This document shows positions 47,115 through 56,445 of a stretch of 64,000 nt of DNA, piece by piece. Position 1 is the stretch's first letter. The number at the start of each line of letters is the position of its first letter. The notes below the pieces were generated by a model. The model had not been told where the DNA came from. It did not search any database and saw nothing but the letters and a program-made list of their open reading frames with translations. The position numbers and the translations under genes are program-made. Location: contig NZ_JAPENX010000002.1 in assembly GCF_026341815.1 (NCBI RefSeq), positions 124,001 to 188,000 of the forward strand, given 5' to 3'. Origin of the DNA: Streptomyces sp. NBC_00572. Lineage in GTDB: Bacteria; Actinomycetota; Actinomycetes; Streptomycetales; Streptomycetaceae.

Positions 47115-48479
47115 TCAGTATCCGGTGCCGCGCTTGACCTGGGCTCGCTCGGCGTCGTGGGTCGCGCCCTTGGCGTCCAGGGTGCGACACGCGTCGGCGA
47201 TGTCCTGGCTCAGGCGATCGATCTGTTCGCGGCTCAGGGTTTCCTTGACCAGGGCACGCAGGATCTTCACCCGTTCCGCGTTGGGCGGGAGCGTGTACGC
47301 CGGCACCATCCAGCCTCGTTCGGCGGCGAGTTGCCATGCGATGTCGGACTCGTCGTAGGAGTGCTTGCCGGCGAGACGGAAGGCGACGAGAGGAAGTTGC
47401 TCCAGGTCGGCTCCGATCAGTTCGAAGCGCCCGCTACTTTGCAGGTTGTCCGCCAACACGCGGGCGTTCTCCTGCATCATCTTCATGACGTAGGTGTAGC
47501 CCTGGCGGCCGAGTCGTACGAAGTTGTAGTACTGGGCGAGTACCATCGACGCACCGGTGGAGAAGTTCAGGGTGAACGTCGAGTCGGTCTTTCCCAAGTA
47601 GTTCTCGTAGAACACGAGGTCCTTGGACAGGTCCGATTCCTCACGGAAGATCAGCCAGCCGATGCCGGGGTAGACCAAGCCGTACTTGTGTCCCGAGACG
47701 TTGATCGAACGGACCTGCTCGAGCCGGAAGTCCCATTTCGAATCCGGGTAGAGGAAGGGCCACACGAATGCACCGCTGGCGCCGTCGACGTGGATCGGAA
47801 CATCGAGGTCCCGCTCTTTTCGGACATCCCGCAAGAGCTTGTCGATCCCGACGACGTCGTCCTTGTGGCCCGTGAACGTCGTGCCGAGTACGGCGACGAC
47901 GCCGATCGTGTTCTCGTCGAGGTGGGGCTCCACGTCCTCAGGGCCGATCGTGTACTTGCCTTCTGCAAGCGGCACGATCCGCGGCTCGACGTCGAAGTAG
48001 CGGCAGAACTTCTCCCACACGACGTGGACGTCCCCACCGAAGATCAAATTGGGCCGATCGATCGACAGGTTGGCCGCCTGGCGGCGCTTGCGCCACTTCC
48101 ACTTCAGTGACAGCCCTCCGAGCATGATCGCCTCGGATGAGCCCTGGGTCCGGCATCCGGTCGTACTGCCCGGCGCGTTGAAGAGATCGGCGAGCATGCG
48201 TACGCAACGCTGCTCGATCTCGGCGGAAATGGGGTACTCCGCATGATCGATGAAGTTGCGGTGGAGGTTCTCGGCGATGAGCCGTTGCGCTTCCGGCTCC
48301 ATCCACGTGGTGACGAACGTGGCGAGATTGCGTTGCGGGTCGCCCTCCATGGCGAGATCCACATCCACGAGCCTCATCGCGTCCGTCGCGGCCATGCCTT
48401 CCACTGGGAAGGTCTCCGAGGGAGCAGGCACGGTCAGGAATCGATTACCGAAAAGAGACTCTTCGTCACGCTTGGTCAT
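47115..48479 (-). CDS. gadB: Glutamate decarboxylase
   Basis: 454 residues from ATG at 48479; a TTG at 48491 would add four residues. This PLP enzyme converts glutamate to GABA and CO2, consuming a proton. Family blocks are complete: ISAEIEQRCVRMLADLFN, TQGSSEAIMLGGLSLKWKWRKR, PIHVDGASGAFVWPFL (with the cofactor-binding Asp) and INVSGHKYGLVYPGIGW with the Schiff-base Lys. The C-terminus ends like other bacterial enzymes. No glutamate/GABA antiporter is next to it, so a full acid-resistance unit is not visible here. Confidence 0.95.
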   Translation of the reverse strand: MTKRDEESLFGNRFLTVPAPSETFPVEGMAATDAMRLVDVDLAMEGDPQRNLATFVTTWMEPEAQRLIAENLHRNFIDHAEYPISAEIEQRCVRMLADLFNAPGSTTGCRTQGSSEAIMLGGLSLKWKWRKRRQAANLSIDRPNLIFGGDVHVVWEKFCRYFDVEPRIVPLAEGKYTIGPEDVEPHLDENTIGVVAVLGTTFTGHKDDVVGIDKLLRDVRKERDLDVPIHVDGASGAFVWPFLYPDSKWDFRLEQVRSINVSGHKYGLVYPGIGWLIFREESDLSKDLVFYENYLGKTDSTFTLNFSTGASMVLAQYYNFVRLGRQGYTYVMKMMQENARVLADNLQSSGRFELIGADLEQLPLVAFRLAGKHSYDESDIAWQLAAERGWMVPAYTLPPNAERVKILRALVKETLSREQIDRLSQDIADACRTLDAKGATHDAERAQVKRGTGY

Positions 48480-48675
48480 GCGAGGATTCAAACAGCCCCG
48501 GCGTCTGCCTTCTCGAGAGACACGCCGAGGTACAACAGCTGGGCGCCGATCGCGAAGGACGTCACGGCCAACGGATTCAGCAGTGGAGAGGCCCCGCCGT
48601 CGCCACCGGACCTGGGCCGTTCACCATCGGAAACTCCCGGCCGTGGTTCATCTCGGACGAACGACCGGACATGCT

Positions 48676-48790
48676 GCTGGCCCACTGGGGCTACTCACTC
48701 GACGAGCACCGCCTCCTCGTCCGGGCCCAGGGCATCAAACCGGTCATCTCCCGCCGTGGCCACGTCGGCGAACACCGTGGCCGCCACCTC
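48676..48790 (+). mobile_element. IS5-type transposase scrap
   Basis: The plus strand reads LLAHWGYSLDEHRLLVRAQG and then IKPVISRRGHVGEHRG. The RxxGIxPVIxRRG motif is typical of the C-terminal third of IS5-type transposases. It cuts into the 3' part of the opposite hypothetical gene. Confidence 0.5.
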
Positions 48791-49006
48791 GGCCACGCCC
48801 CCGATCCGGTGGACGGCCGGGGTCGATCCGGCCGGGGCCGGTGAGCTCCATGGTGACGGCACGGCCCTCCCCCGGACCGTCCGCACGGCCTGGAACGGGA
48901 TCCGCGTCTTCTCGCGCCCTCGGGTCGGCCCGAGATCGTCCCCCTCGGCTTGGAGAACGACTCCGCCGGAGCAGCGCAGGACGGGTACGGGTGAGGTGGT
49001 CGGCAT
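48695..49006 (-). pseudogene. Small hypothetical gene, damaged and truncated
   Basis: The frame from ATG 49006 gives GGVVLQAEGDDLGPTRGREKTRIPFQAVRTVRG, then a stretch where a second frame reads better (AVTMELTGPG), then the first frame again with PAVHRIGGVAEVAATVFADVATAG. This pattern implies two compensating indels. The last 25 residues are antisense to the IS5 scrap. It resembles short streptomycete proteins of unknown function. Confidence 0.5.
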
Positions 49007-49239
49007 GCCTGATCGTGAAGGTGGCCATCCGGTCGACCAGGGGCTGCTATGGCGTCAGGACATCGTTCAGGAACAGCTCGACGGTCTCGCTCCGGGGGGG
49101 TGCTCGTCGTGGAGGGAGGTGGTCCGCGTCGGGAATCTCCGCGTACATGCCGTGGGGCGGGACGCGGGACATCTTTTGGACCCGCGATCCGATTCCCCGA
49201 TATGCGCGATAAAGCCGTGTCCTGTGCCATGGCTTGAAA

Positions 49240-49385
49240 TTTCCAACCGGTGGCGGACCGGAATCGCTCACCGTCTCGGGCGGATGTGCGCGCTGCGGCC
49301 CCGCAAGCGGTTCGCGAAGGACCCCGTGTTGATCGCAGACGGCAGTCTGGTCCCCACGCGTGGGATCGCTGCTCCGGTGCGGTGA
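49240..49385 (+). mobile_element. IS5-type transposase scrap with central motif
   Basis: The frame ends in GIAHRLGRMCALRPRKRFAKD and PVLIADGSLVPTR. It belongs to the same family as the fragment at 27201-27383, which carries the matching LALRPRKRF, and covers the region just before the first catalytic Asp. It stops at 49385. Confidence 0.6.
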
Positions 49386-49502
49386 CGGGGCTCTGTGTGT
49401 TGGGCGTGTCGGTGGGACCGCGAGGCCCCCTCCAAAGGATTGTGACGGCCGCAGCATCGGCCCTGGACCACACCACGACCGCCACAGCGAAATGGACATG
49501 GG

Positions 49503-51398
49503 ATGACCAGAAGACACCGGCGGCACCAGGGTTTCGGCGCTGCGGGAGTGGCAGTGACCCTCATCTGGGGATGTGCCACCGCCGGGAACGCCCGGCCCTC
49601 CGACGCGGCACCCGGCGGCTTCGAGCGGGCGGCCGAGCAAGCGGCGGCGGAATTCGGTGTGCCGAAGGAAGTGCTTCTCGGCGTCAGCCACGAGTCCTCG
49701 TGGTGGGAGCCCAATGGCGGGCGCCCGAGCACCAAGGGGGGTTACGGTCCGATGCACCTCACGGACACGACGTCCGGGGGAACGTACGACCATCGCCCAG
49801 GCGAAGGGCCGGTGGACGCAACGGGCACCGACGACCCCTCCGAGCACACGTTGCAGGCCGCCGCCGCGATGATCGGCGTCGCGCCCCCGACTCTCCAGCG
49901 AGACGAACTGCAGAACCTTCGAGGCGGCGCTGCACTGCTCGCCTCGTACCAACGGCAGATCACCCGTGACATGCCGCCCGACCCGGGTAGCTGGTACGGC
50001 GCTGTGGCGCACTACAGCCAGGCCGCCGACACCGCCGCGGCCGGACGGTTCGCCGATGGCGTGTTCACGGTGATCCGCACCGGCAAGCAGAGGGTGCGCA
50101 AGGACGGCCAGAGGGTTTCCTTGACGAAGACGCCGTCCGTGCGTCCGACGAGGTCACAACTCGCGTCCCTGGGGCTGCGGACGACGGCCGCGGCGGCAGT
50201 GCCGGAGTGCCCCAGCGAGCTGAATTGCCGGTTCGTTCCCGCAGCTGCCTCGAACTACCAGGTGTCCACACGGAACGCGAACGGCATGGACGTCGACTTC
50301 ATCGTCATCCATGACCTCGAAGGGTCCTACGAGGGGGGAGTCAGCTGGTTCCAGGATCCCGTCAGCGGGGCTTCCGCGCATTACGTGATGAAGGCCGACG
50401 GCAGTGCGGCAACGCAGATGGTCGCCACCAAGGACATTGCTTTCCACGCCGGAAACTACTGGACCAACCTGCACGGCGTCGGTATCGAACTGGAGGGATA
50501 CGCTGCCCAGGGGCCCACCTGGTTCACTCCGGCCCAGTACAAGGCGACTGCCGCGCTGGTGGGCTACCTGGCACGGCGCTTCGATGTCCCGCTGGACCGC
50601 AAGCACATCATCGGGCACGACAACGTCCTTCCGCCGAGGCCGGCCCGCGTGCCGGACGCGCACTGGGACCCCGGCCCCTACTGGGACTGGGAGAAGTTCA
50701 TGGCTCTCCTCGACACCGACCGCCGCCAGGAGCGCGAGGCCGAGGGAGGAGAGACGGGCGGGAACATCGGAATCGGACAGGCGGTCACGATCGCCCCGGC
50801 CTACGGCCAGAACGCGCAGACGGTCACGGTGTGCGCCCCGACGTGCCGGTCCCAGACACAGCCTTCGAACTTCCTCTACGTGCGCACGGAACCCCGCACC
50901 GACGCTCCGCTCGTCTCCGACCTCGCCCTTCGCCCCGACGGGTCGGCGGGAAGCCACCGCATCGACGACTGGGGATCCACCGCGATGTGGGGCCAGGAAT
51001 TCGTGGTCGCCGACACGCGAGGGGACTGGACGGCCATCTGGTTCGGCGGACAGAAGGGATGGATCCACAACCCGGCGGGCACGAACACTCGCCCCGCCCC
51101 GAACGCGCGGATCGTCCGTCCCGCGAGCGGGGCGAAGTCGGTCTCCATCTACACGACGGCCTACCCGCGAGCCGACGAGTACCCCCAGGGAGTGCCCGCA
51201 TCGGCCCAGACGCGGTTCGCCATGTACACGTTCCCTCAGGGGCAGGCGTACGTGGCCGCTCCCACACCAGTGAACGCAGACGACTTCTTCCCTGCCACAC
51301 CCACGCGCCCGGAGGTTGTGGTCACCGGTGACCAGGCGTATGACGTGATCCAGTACAACCGGCGCCTGGCTACCGTGAACACCGCGGAGACAGACTGA
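49503..51398 (+). CDS. Secreted N-acetylmuramoyl-L-alanine amidase with lytic-transglycosylase-like N-terminus
   Basis: 631 residues. An N-terminal signal (MTRRHRRHQGFGAAGVAVTL) is followed by a goose-lysozyme/SLT-like part (about 38-200: VPKEVLLGVSHESSWWEPN with a possible catalytic Glu, GGYGPMHLTD, ALLASYQRQI, WYGAVAHYSQ). The amidase_2 domain (about 255-400) has FIVIHDLEGSYEGGVSWFQDP, SAHYVMKADGS, FHAGNYWTNLHGVGIELEG and HIIGHDNVLP, which supply the zinc-binding His residues. The C-terminal region looks SH3-like (NFLYVRTEPRTDAPLV, GQEFVVADTRGDWTAIWFGGQKGWIHNP). It would cut peptidoglycan at the amide bond, and perhaps also the glycan. Confidence 0.85.
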   Translation: MTRRHRRHQGFGAAGVAVTLIWGCATAGNARPSDAAPGGFERAAEQAAAEFGVPKEVLLGVSHESSWWEPNGGRPSTKGGYGPMHLTDTTSGGTYDHRPGEGPVDATGTDDPSEHTLQAAAAMIGVAPPTLQRDELQNLRGGAALLASYQRQITRDMPPDPGSWYGAVAHYSQAADTAAAGRFADGVFTVIRTGKQRVRKDGQRVSLTKTPSVRPTRSQLASLGLRTTAAAAVPECPSELNCRFVPAAASNYQVSTRNANGMDVDFIVIHDLEGSYEGGVSWFQDPVSGASAHYVMKADGSAATQMVATKDIAFHAGNYWTNLHGVGIELEGYAAQGPTWFTPAQYKATAALVGYLARRFDVPLDRKHIIGHDNVLPPRPARVPDAHWDPGPYWDWEKFMALLDTDRRQEREAEGGETGGNIGIGQAVTIAPAYGQNAQTVTVCAPTCRSQTQPSNFLYVRTEPRTDAPLVSDLALRPDGSAGSHRIDDWGSTAMWGQEFVVADTRGDWTAIWFGGQKGWIHNPAGTNTRPAPNARIVRPASGAKSVSIYTTAYPRADEYPQGVPASAQTRFAMYTFPQGQAYVAAPTPVNADDFFPATPTRPEVVVTGDQAYDVIQYNRRLATVNTAETD

Positions 51399-51466
51399 CA
51401 GCCCCGGAGCCGGCGCGCGCCCCAGAGTGAGCCGCGGCAGAGCCGCGGCAGCACTGCCATGGCTTC

Positions 51467-51958
51467 CTACTGGGGACGGCGCCCGACGCCGCAGTGCAGG
51501 GGGCCCGCCCTCTTCCCCGGCGCGCCGCTACCCAGCCGGCTGGCATCCTCGTTGACGACGTAGCCGACGTTCCGTGGAGTTCCGTAGTACTCGCCCTTCA
51601 TCTGCCCGGTGCTGAGCCAGGCGACGAAGCAGTACAACGGGGTCGGGTTCGACGTGTCGCCCTTGTCGGCGACGAGGGAGGCCTCCGACGGGAAACCGCT
51701 CGCGCCACAGCGACTTCTGGCGCCGTATCTTGATGGAGGCCCCACTCGTCGCGACGACCTTGCGTTTGCCCTGGTACTCGGCATCGGCGTCGGCCAGGCC
51801 CTTCTTGCGGGCGAGGACCTTGTTCTTCTCCACCTTCGCTTGCGCGTCGCTGGGGCCCGTTCCTCGTTCTGAGCCATCGCCTCCGCAACATGTTCAGCGC
51901 CCGGGTAACGAAGCCCGGATTCTTCTGTCCATGCCGGTTTGCTGAAGGTGTCCGGCAC
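51467..51958 (-). pseudogene. Frameshifted ORF of unknown family
   Basis: Protein-like pieces alternate between frames: MAQNEERAP, then VEKNKVLARKKGLADADAEYQ and GKRKVVATSGASIKIRRQKS, then ASLVADKGDTSNPTPLYCFVAW and STGQMKGEYYGTPRNVGYVV with NEDASRLGSG near the end. At least two shifts are needed to join them. I do not recognise the family. Confidence 0.5.
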
Positions 51959-52012
51959 GTAGCCTCCTTGTATTCGGTTGTCTTCCCTCGGCTCGATGCC
52001 GGGTCGGTCCGA

Positions 52013-52954
52013 CTACGCCAAGACGTCGATGTGGCGTGCGCAGGCATCCTGGATTGCCTGGAGGTCAACACGTACACGGCCGCCGCCCCCGGGACAGCCC
52101 GCCTCGATTTCTGCCAGCACCTTCCTGCCCAGTTCAGCTACCGCTTCGTCGGCAAGGAACGGCAAGCCGATGGTGCGGTAACCGGTGTCCACGGTGGTCG
52201 AGAGGTCGCGCTTGAGAGCGTCCCAGCTTCGCCGGGCGGCCATCCGCTTGTCTGCCTGCTTGTCGTCCGCCCTCTGCGGAGAGCGGGCCTGATCCAACGC
52301 GTCCAGGTCGCGGAGCAGGCTCTGCACGTCGGTGTGGATCTGCGTGCAGAGTTTCCGCGTACGAGCGAAGGTCTTATGGGTAACCACGGCCATCGCGACA
52401 AGGAGGGTCAGGGCGATGGAGAGCAGCGGTGCGGGATAGGCGGCGCTGAAGCGTGCGTTCAGAAATGAGGCGATGGCAAGGATCCCCGCGGCGTTCGCGA
52501 TGGTCCGCGAGGTGGCGGCGCGCCGAACGCGACCGGGGAGTCGCTGAAGGAGGAAGTCCTTCGGCTCCATCCACCGCATGGTCAGGGGAAGCCCGATGTA
52601 GATCAAAGCCAGGGATGCAGCCGCCGGGCTGTAATCGAGTGGTTGAGCCGTCCCCTTGGCGACCTTGATCCCGACCGCAACGAGCGTACCGAGGGTGAAG
52701 AGGGCCATTACGGAGAGGGCCGCGACGATCTTGACTAGTCCGTCGCGCAGTGGGCTCTCCTCCAGGAAGCGCTTCAGGGGCGTCAATCCGGAGATCGCAA
52801 GGCCGCCGCCCACAAGAAACAGGACCAGGCCGGGGGTTCGGTCGCTGCCTTCGGTGAGGGTGTTGCCGTAGGCGTTGACCAGGATGCCGATAGGGATGCA
52901 GGCGAGCCTCCAGTAGGCACGCACGCCATGAGCCGTCAGCTGCCAGAGCGTCAT
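52013..52954 (-). CDS. Hypothetical multi-pass membrane protein
   Basis: 313 residues. Six or so hydrophobic segments occupy about residues 15-190 (ACIPIGILVNAYG, LVLFLVGGGLAISGL, IVAALSVMALFTLGTLVAVGI, LALIYIGLPLTM, GILAIASFL, LLSIALTLLVAMAVV). A C-terminal cytosolic helical domain follows with heptads (LCTQIHTDVQSLLRDLDALDQ, KRMAARRSWDALKRDLS). The family is unknown. It is a single gene next to decayed sequence. Confidence 0.75.
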   Translation of the reverse strand: MTLWQLTAHGVRAYWRLACIPIGILVNAYGNTLTEGSDRTPGLVLFLVGGGLAISGLTPLKRFLEESPLRDGLVKIVAALSVMALFTLGTLVAVGIKVAKGTAQPLDYSPAAASLALIYIGLPLTMRWMEPKDFLLQRLPGRVRRAATSRTIANAAGILAIASFLNARFSAAYPAPLLSIALTLLVAMAVVTHKTFARTRKLCTQIHTDVQSLLRDLDALDQARSPQRADDKQADKRMAARRSWDALKRDLSTTVDTGYRTIGLPFLADEAVAELGRKVLAEIEAGCPGGGGRVRVDLQAIQDACARHIDVLA

Positions 52955-53076
52955 GCGTGCAACTGTGTGGAAGCGCAGTACCCGACGGGGGCGATTTGAG
53001 GTAGATGTGAGGGTTCAGGATCGGGGCACTTTCACGACATCGGACCCTTCGTCGTCCAGGCGGCCGCGAATCCGCA

Positions 53077-53796
53077 GTGGTCGTGTCGGCAGGTGCCGCA
53101 TTCGCCGCAGCGGCAGTCGTCGGTGTCGATGCACGGCTCGTCGGGGCCGAGGGCTCGGCCGAGGTCGGTGTGCGCAGCGCGTGCCGCTCTCTGGACTGTT
53201 CGGCAGGTCAGGCCGCCGAGTTCATCCGGAGCGTCCGTGAGACGGCGCGGACGGACGAACGCCACTACCAGGAGCCGGATGTTGCAGCTCTGCTCGGCGA
53301 AGTGCGGGCCGTTTTTCGGTTGATGGCCTTGCGGAACGCAGAGGTTGAACCCAAAGCGCCCAGGGGCGTCAGGAATGCAGCCCAAGCGGTGATGGATTGC
53401 GCATCTGGCGTCGTGGAGACCGCCATTGTGTTCGGTCCAGTCGCCCATGCCGAAAGGGCCTTTGTAGAGCTGCTCCACAGCGGAGTGACGGCCGCTGCGA
53501 CGGCCCACACTGTCCTTAATGATCCAGCGGCGACCGTTGAGGCGTGCCCGCAGGCTTTGTCGACGGTCCCCGGCCTTTCTGCCGGCCAGGTGGCTGGGAT
53601 CGTGAATGCAAAAAACAGCGTCAACTCGTGGGGCGAACGCAAGAGAGAAGCGGGCAACGCCCTCGTGGAGCCGTTGGGCGAGTTTGCGGAGGCCGTCCGC
53701 GAGATGCTGAAGCCTGACGATGACTTCGCCCCGTCGGTGCCGTGCAGCGCCGGCGATGGTGGCGGCGCGCGGCACCAGTCTCCGACCACGAGATGA
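53077..53796 (+). CDS. Hypothetical protein
   Basis: 239 residues from GTG 53077; the true start may lie elsewhere. The sequence is soluble and helical (SAGQAAEFIRSVRETARTDERHY, DVAALLGEVRAVFRLMALRNA, AVREMLKPDDDF). Third-position GC is lower than in the core genes, and the opposite strand is also open, but its composition is poor. Family unknown. Confidence 0.5.
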   Translation: MVVSAGAAFAAAAVVGVDARLVGAEGSAEVGVRSACRSLDCSAGQAAEFIRSVRETARTDERHYQEPDVAALLGEVRAVFRLMALRNAEVEPKAPRGVRNAAQAVMDCASGVVETAIVFGPVAHAERAFVELLHSGVTAAATAHTVLNDPAATVEACPQALSTVPGLSAGQVAGIVNAKNSVNSWGERKREAGNALVEPLGEFAEAVREMLKPDDDFAPSVPCSAGDGGGARHQSPTTR

Positions 53797-53863
53797 GCTC
53801 CGAGCTTGGCCGCACCAGAACTCCGTAGCCATCGACAGCGCCGTCTCATGCGGTGCCGAAGGC

Positions 53864-54133
53864 ATGACGGCACTTGCATCCTTCACCTTCGTGCGCCACA
53901 GCGACGGGCTCCGCTACCCCTTCGAACGTGACGGCGAGCACAACGGCCGCCCCGCGTACCGTCGAACGGACGGAAGCGTGAGGTGTGTCTGTTCACCGAC
54001 CGACGGCTGGCACAGCGAGATCGCTGACGGCCTCGTCACCGCCCATCCCCTCAACACTCACCCTGACGGCCTCGTCGCCACCCATCCCCTCAGCACTCAC
54101 GCTGACGGACCCGAACCCCCTGCCGCCGTCTGA
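53864..54133 (+). CDS. Small hypothetical protein with a tandem 13-residue repeat
   Basis: 89 residues from ATG 53864: FTFVRHSDGLRYPFERDGEHNGRPAYRR, then VRCVCSPTDGWHSEIA. The C-terminal third consists of two copies of a 13-residue unit (DGLVTAHPLNTHP and DGLVATHPLSTHA). No family is recognised. Confidence 0.45.
   Translation: MTALASFTFVRHSDGLRYPFERDGEHNGRPAYRRTDGSVRCVCSPTDGWHSEIADGLVTAHPLNTHPDGLVATHPLSTHADGPEPPAAV
54026..54103 (+). repeat. Two tandem 39-bp coding repeats
   Basis: Units at 54026-54064 and 54065-54103 differ at only a few bases and each encodes DGLV(T/A)(A/T)HPL(N/S)TH(P/A). A third unit begins (DG) and breaks off. Confidence 0.8.
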
Positions 54134-54289
54134 CGCAGCTTCAAAGACGACCGTTCCTACCTCGACGACCTCCGGCCCCACTGCCTCGAAGCATGATCCG
54201 CCGGACAGACAGCACCTAGCCCGTTTGGCACCAGAATGTCCCTGGTACGAGGCCGAGCGAACGTTTCTGCGGATCCGGCACCTCACACG

Positions 54290-55189
54290 ATGGCCATGAT
54301 CACGAGGGAACTACCCGCACCGGGGACCACCCGCATCGGGACTCCCCTCGCCGTCCCCCGGAGGTGGCCACCCGTGGCCGTCGTCATCATCGTCGCCGTA
54401 CTCGCCCTGCTCGCGGGTCTCGCCGCCAACCGCTGGCTGCGGCCCCGGCTGCTCAGCGAGGACGACGACACAGGCATGGCTGTGAAGGACCCGGTCGGCC
54501 CACTGCTGACCCTGACGGTCCTCCTACTCGCCTTCGTCCTGGTCACGGCCAACGGCTCCTACGGCAAGGCCGAAGTCGCCTCACGCGGCGAGGCCCGAGC
54601 CCTCGACCAGCTCGTCGAGACCGCCGAATACGCGCCCGAGGCCCAGCGCGCACAGATCCAGTCCGCCGCCGTCTGCTACGCCCGCGCCGTCCGCACCCAG
54701 GAATGGCCGGCCATGGCAGACGGCAAGGGCTCCTTGGCGCCGAGCGTATGGTCGACGGACTTCCGCACAACCGGGGATGGTGTGCCGAATACCCCGGCGC
54801 CTCAGTTCGCAGCGGCGCCCGACGCTGCGCAACGCGCTGAGCCGCCGCTTCCCCCGCTCGCAGGCCGGCCCCTGCCAGGCAACCGCGCCGCGCCGCAGGA
54901 GTTGAGCCAGAGCCGCCTCCTCGTGAACAACCAATCCGGTGGTGTCGACAAAGGACTCATGAGGCTGGGAGAGGGCGGGACCCGGACGAGACCGCAATGC
55001 AGGCCAGTCCGTCGTACTCCTCGGCCAAGAAGGACGGGCTTAGAGGTTGTTGTCCTTCCGGGCTTGAGGACTGCGTTCTCGCTGGTCAGGCATAGGGTCG
55101 GCGGTCTTGTGGCAATGGTGACGTGTCGTGTCGTTGCTGTGGTGGAGGTCGAGGATGCCGTCGGTCGTGGGACTGCTGGAACAGCGTGA
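54290..55189 (+). CDS. DUF4239-like membrane protein with an aberrant C-terminus
   Basis: From ATG 54290 the first 160 residues are family-like: a membrane helix (VAVVIIVAVLALLAGLAANRWL), KDPVGPLLTLTVLLLAFVLVTANGSYGKAEVASRGEARAL, DQLVETAEYAPEAQRAQIQSA and CYARAVRTQEWPAMADG. The expected second half with two more membrane helices is missing. Instead the frame runs into Pro/Arg-rich sequence and overlaps the next gene. The gene is probably broken near 54780. Confidence 0.55.
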   Translation: MAMITRELPAPGTTRIGTPLAVPRRWPPVAVVIIVAVLALLAGLAANRWLRPRLLSEDDDTGMAVKDPVGPLLTLTVLLLAFVLVTANGSYGKAEVASRGEARALDQLVETAEYAPEAQRAQIQSAAVCYARAVRTQEWPAMADGKGSLAPSVWSTDFRTTGDGVPNTPAPQFAAAPDAAQRAEPPLPPLAGRPLPGNRAAPQELSQSRLLVNNQSGGVDKGLMRLGEGGTRTRPQCRPVRRTPRPRRTGLEVVVLPGLRTAFSLVRHRVGGLVAMVTCRVVAVVEVEDAVGRGTAGTA

Positions 55190-55717
55190 GCTCACCGCTC
55201 GCCGTCGTGTCGACGATCTGCGGGAGGACGGCGACCGCCTCCAGGCGGAGCTGGCCGTGGCTGAGCGGGAGTGGAACGAGTGGGTCATCGCCCGCTCACG
55301 CGTTGGCGAGGTACTGGCCCCGGGCAACGACGCCGTCGTCGGCCCCGCCGCCTCCGAGGTCTGCCGGCTCCCGGTGTGCAACCGGCGCGGCTCGAACCGG
55401 CGGAGGCGGCGAAGCCGAAAACAGTGGTGCCGGTGTGGCGCGCGGGCCTGGCCTGGTCGGCGCTGTCGGTGGACCACCAGCGCATCCTGCAGGCCCTCAG
55501 CGACCGTATCCGACTCGCTCAAGGAGCGTTGACGTGCCAGGAGATGGCCGCCTGCTTCGGCCTGGACCCCGTACCGGGAAAGGTGGAGGCACTGCGATCG
55601 AAGGCCAAGCGGCTGACGGCGCGCGGCTGGCTGATCGAGCCGGCACCTGGCCGATTCACGCTCGCGAAGGACGTGGCCGGGCCGCGGCGGGTCATGAGCA
55701 TCGTCATCGACCAGTAG
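55155..55717 (+). pseudogene. Frameshifted streptomycete hypothetical gene
   Basis: From ATG 55155 one frame gives VVGLLEQRELTARRRVDDLRE and LAVAEREWNEWVIARSRVGEVL. After a shift near 55370 another gives KPKTVVPVWRAGLAWSALS, VDHQRILQALSDRIRLAQGALTCQEMAACFGL, then VEALRSKAKRLTARGWLIEPAPGRFTLA. Both halves clearly belong to one helix-turn-helix-like protein. Its 3' end meets the 3' end of the IS5 transposase. Confidence 0.75.
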
Positions 55718-56445
55718 ACCATCGCCTCCGCGCTGGCGATGGAACGCTCGAAGTCGCGCACGAGACGGCGACTTCGCATCAGGTGGGCGAAGAACCGATC
55801 GACGATCCACCGCTTGGGCAGCACGACGAAGCCGCGCATGTCGTCGCTGCGTTTGACGATGGCGAGGACCAGGGCGAGGGCCGCGAGGGAGTACTCGACG
55901 AGGCTGCCGGTGTATCCGCCGTCGGCCCAGACCAAGGCCAGCAGGTGGTGCGCGGCAGTGACCTGGGTGAGCAGAACCTGGGCCGCGGCGCGGTCGCCCA
56001 CATCCGCTGCGGTGACCATCACCGCGAGCAGCAGGCCAAGGGAGTCGACCACGACGTGCCGCTTGCGCCCGTTGACCAGCTTGCCGCCGTCGAAGCCGCG
56101 GCTGTCAGAGCCGACGACCGCGTCCGCTTTGACCGACTGCGAGTCAATCACGCCCGCGCCCGGCTCCGAGTCCCGCCCAGCCCGCTCGCGGACCAGGCGG
56201 CGGAGCCGGTCGTGGAACTCGCGGACCAGATCGTGGTTGCGCCAGCGCCGGAAGAACGCGGAGACCCGGTCCCACGGTGGGAAGTCGGCAGGCATGGCCC
56301 GCCACTTCGTGCCGTTGTCGACCAGGTAGCGGATCGCGTCCAGCATCGCGCGGTGGCAATAAGCCTCCGGTTGCCCGCCCCGGGCCCGCAGCCAGCCCGG
56401 CACCGGCAGCAGTGGCCGGACCACCGCCCACTCGGCGTCCGACAT
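55519..56445 (-). CDS. IS5-family transposase, reading through its usual end
   Basis: From ATG 56445 the frame reads MSDAEWAVVRPLLPVPGWLR, GTKWRAMPADFPPWDRVSAFFRRW and GVIDSQSVKADAVVGSDSRG (first Asp), LVWADGGYTG (second Asp) and WIVDRFFAHLMRSRRLVRDFE (Glu replaced by Asp). The IS5 family normally ends soon after MLMTRR. Here the frame continues for about 55 residues that are antisense to the adjacent hypothetical gene, so the end of the element has been lost. It may still be read in frame, but activity is doubtful. Confidence 0.8.
   Translation of the reverse strand: MSDAEWAVVRPLLPVPGWLRARGGQPEAYCHRAMLDAIRYLVDNGTKWRAMPADFPPWDRVSAFFRRWRNHDLVREFHDRLRRLVRERAGRDSEPGAGVIDSQSVKADAVVGSDSRGFDGGKLVNGRKRHVVVDSLGLLLAVMVTAADVGDRAAAQVLLTQVTAAHHLLALVWADGGYTGSLVEYSLAALALVLAIVKRSDDMRGFVVLPKRWIVDRFFAHLMRSRRLVRDFERSIASAEAMVYWSMTMLMTRRGPATSFASVNRPGAGSISQPRAVSRLAFDRSASTFPGTGSRPKQAAISWHVNAP

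Noticed and set aside
53265..53879. Minus-strand ORF opposite the hypothetical gene at 53.1-53.8 kb
   Set aside because: It is Ser/Ala/Arg-rich with poor codon pattern; the plus frame looks more like a protein, though not certainly.
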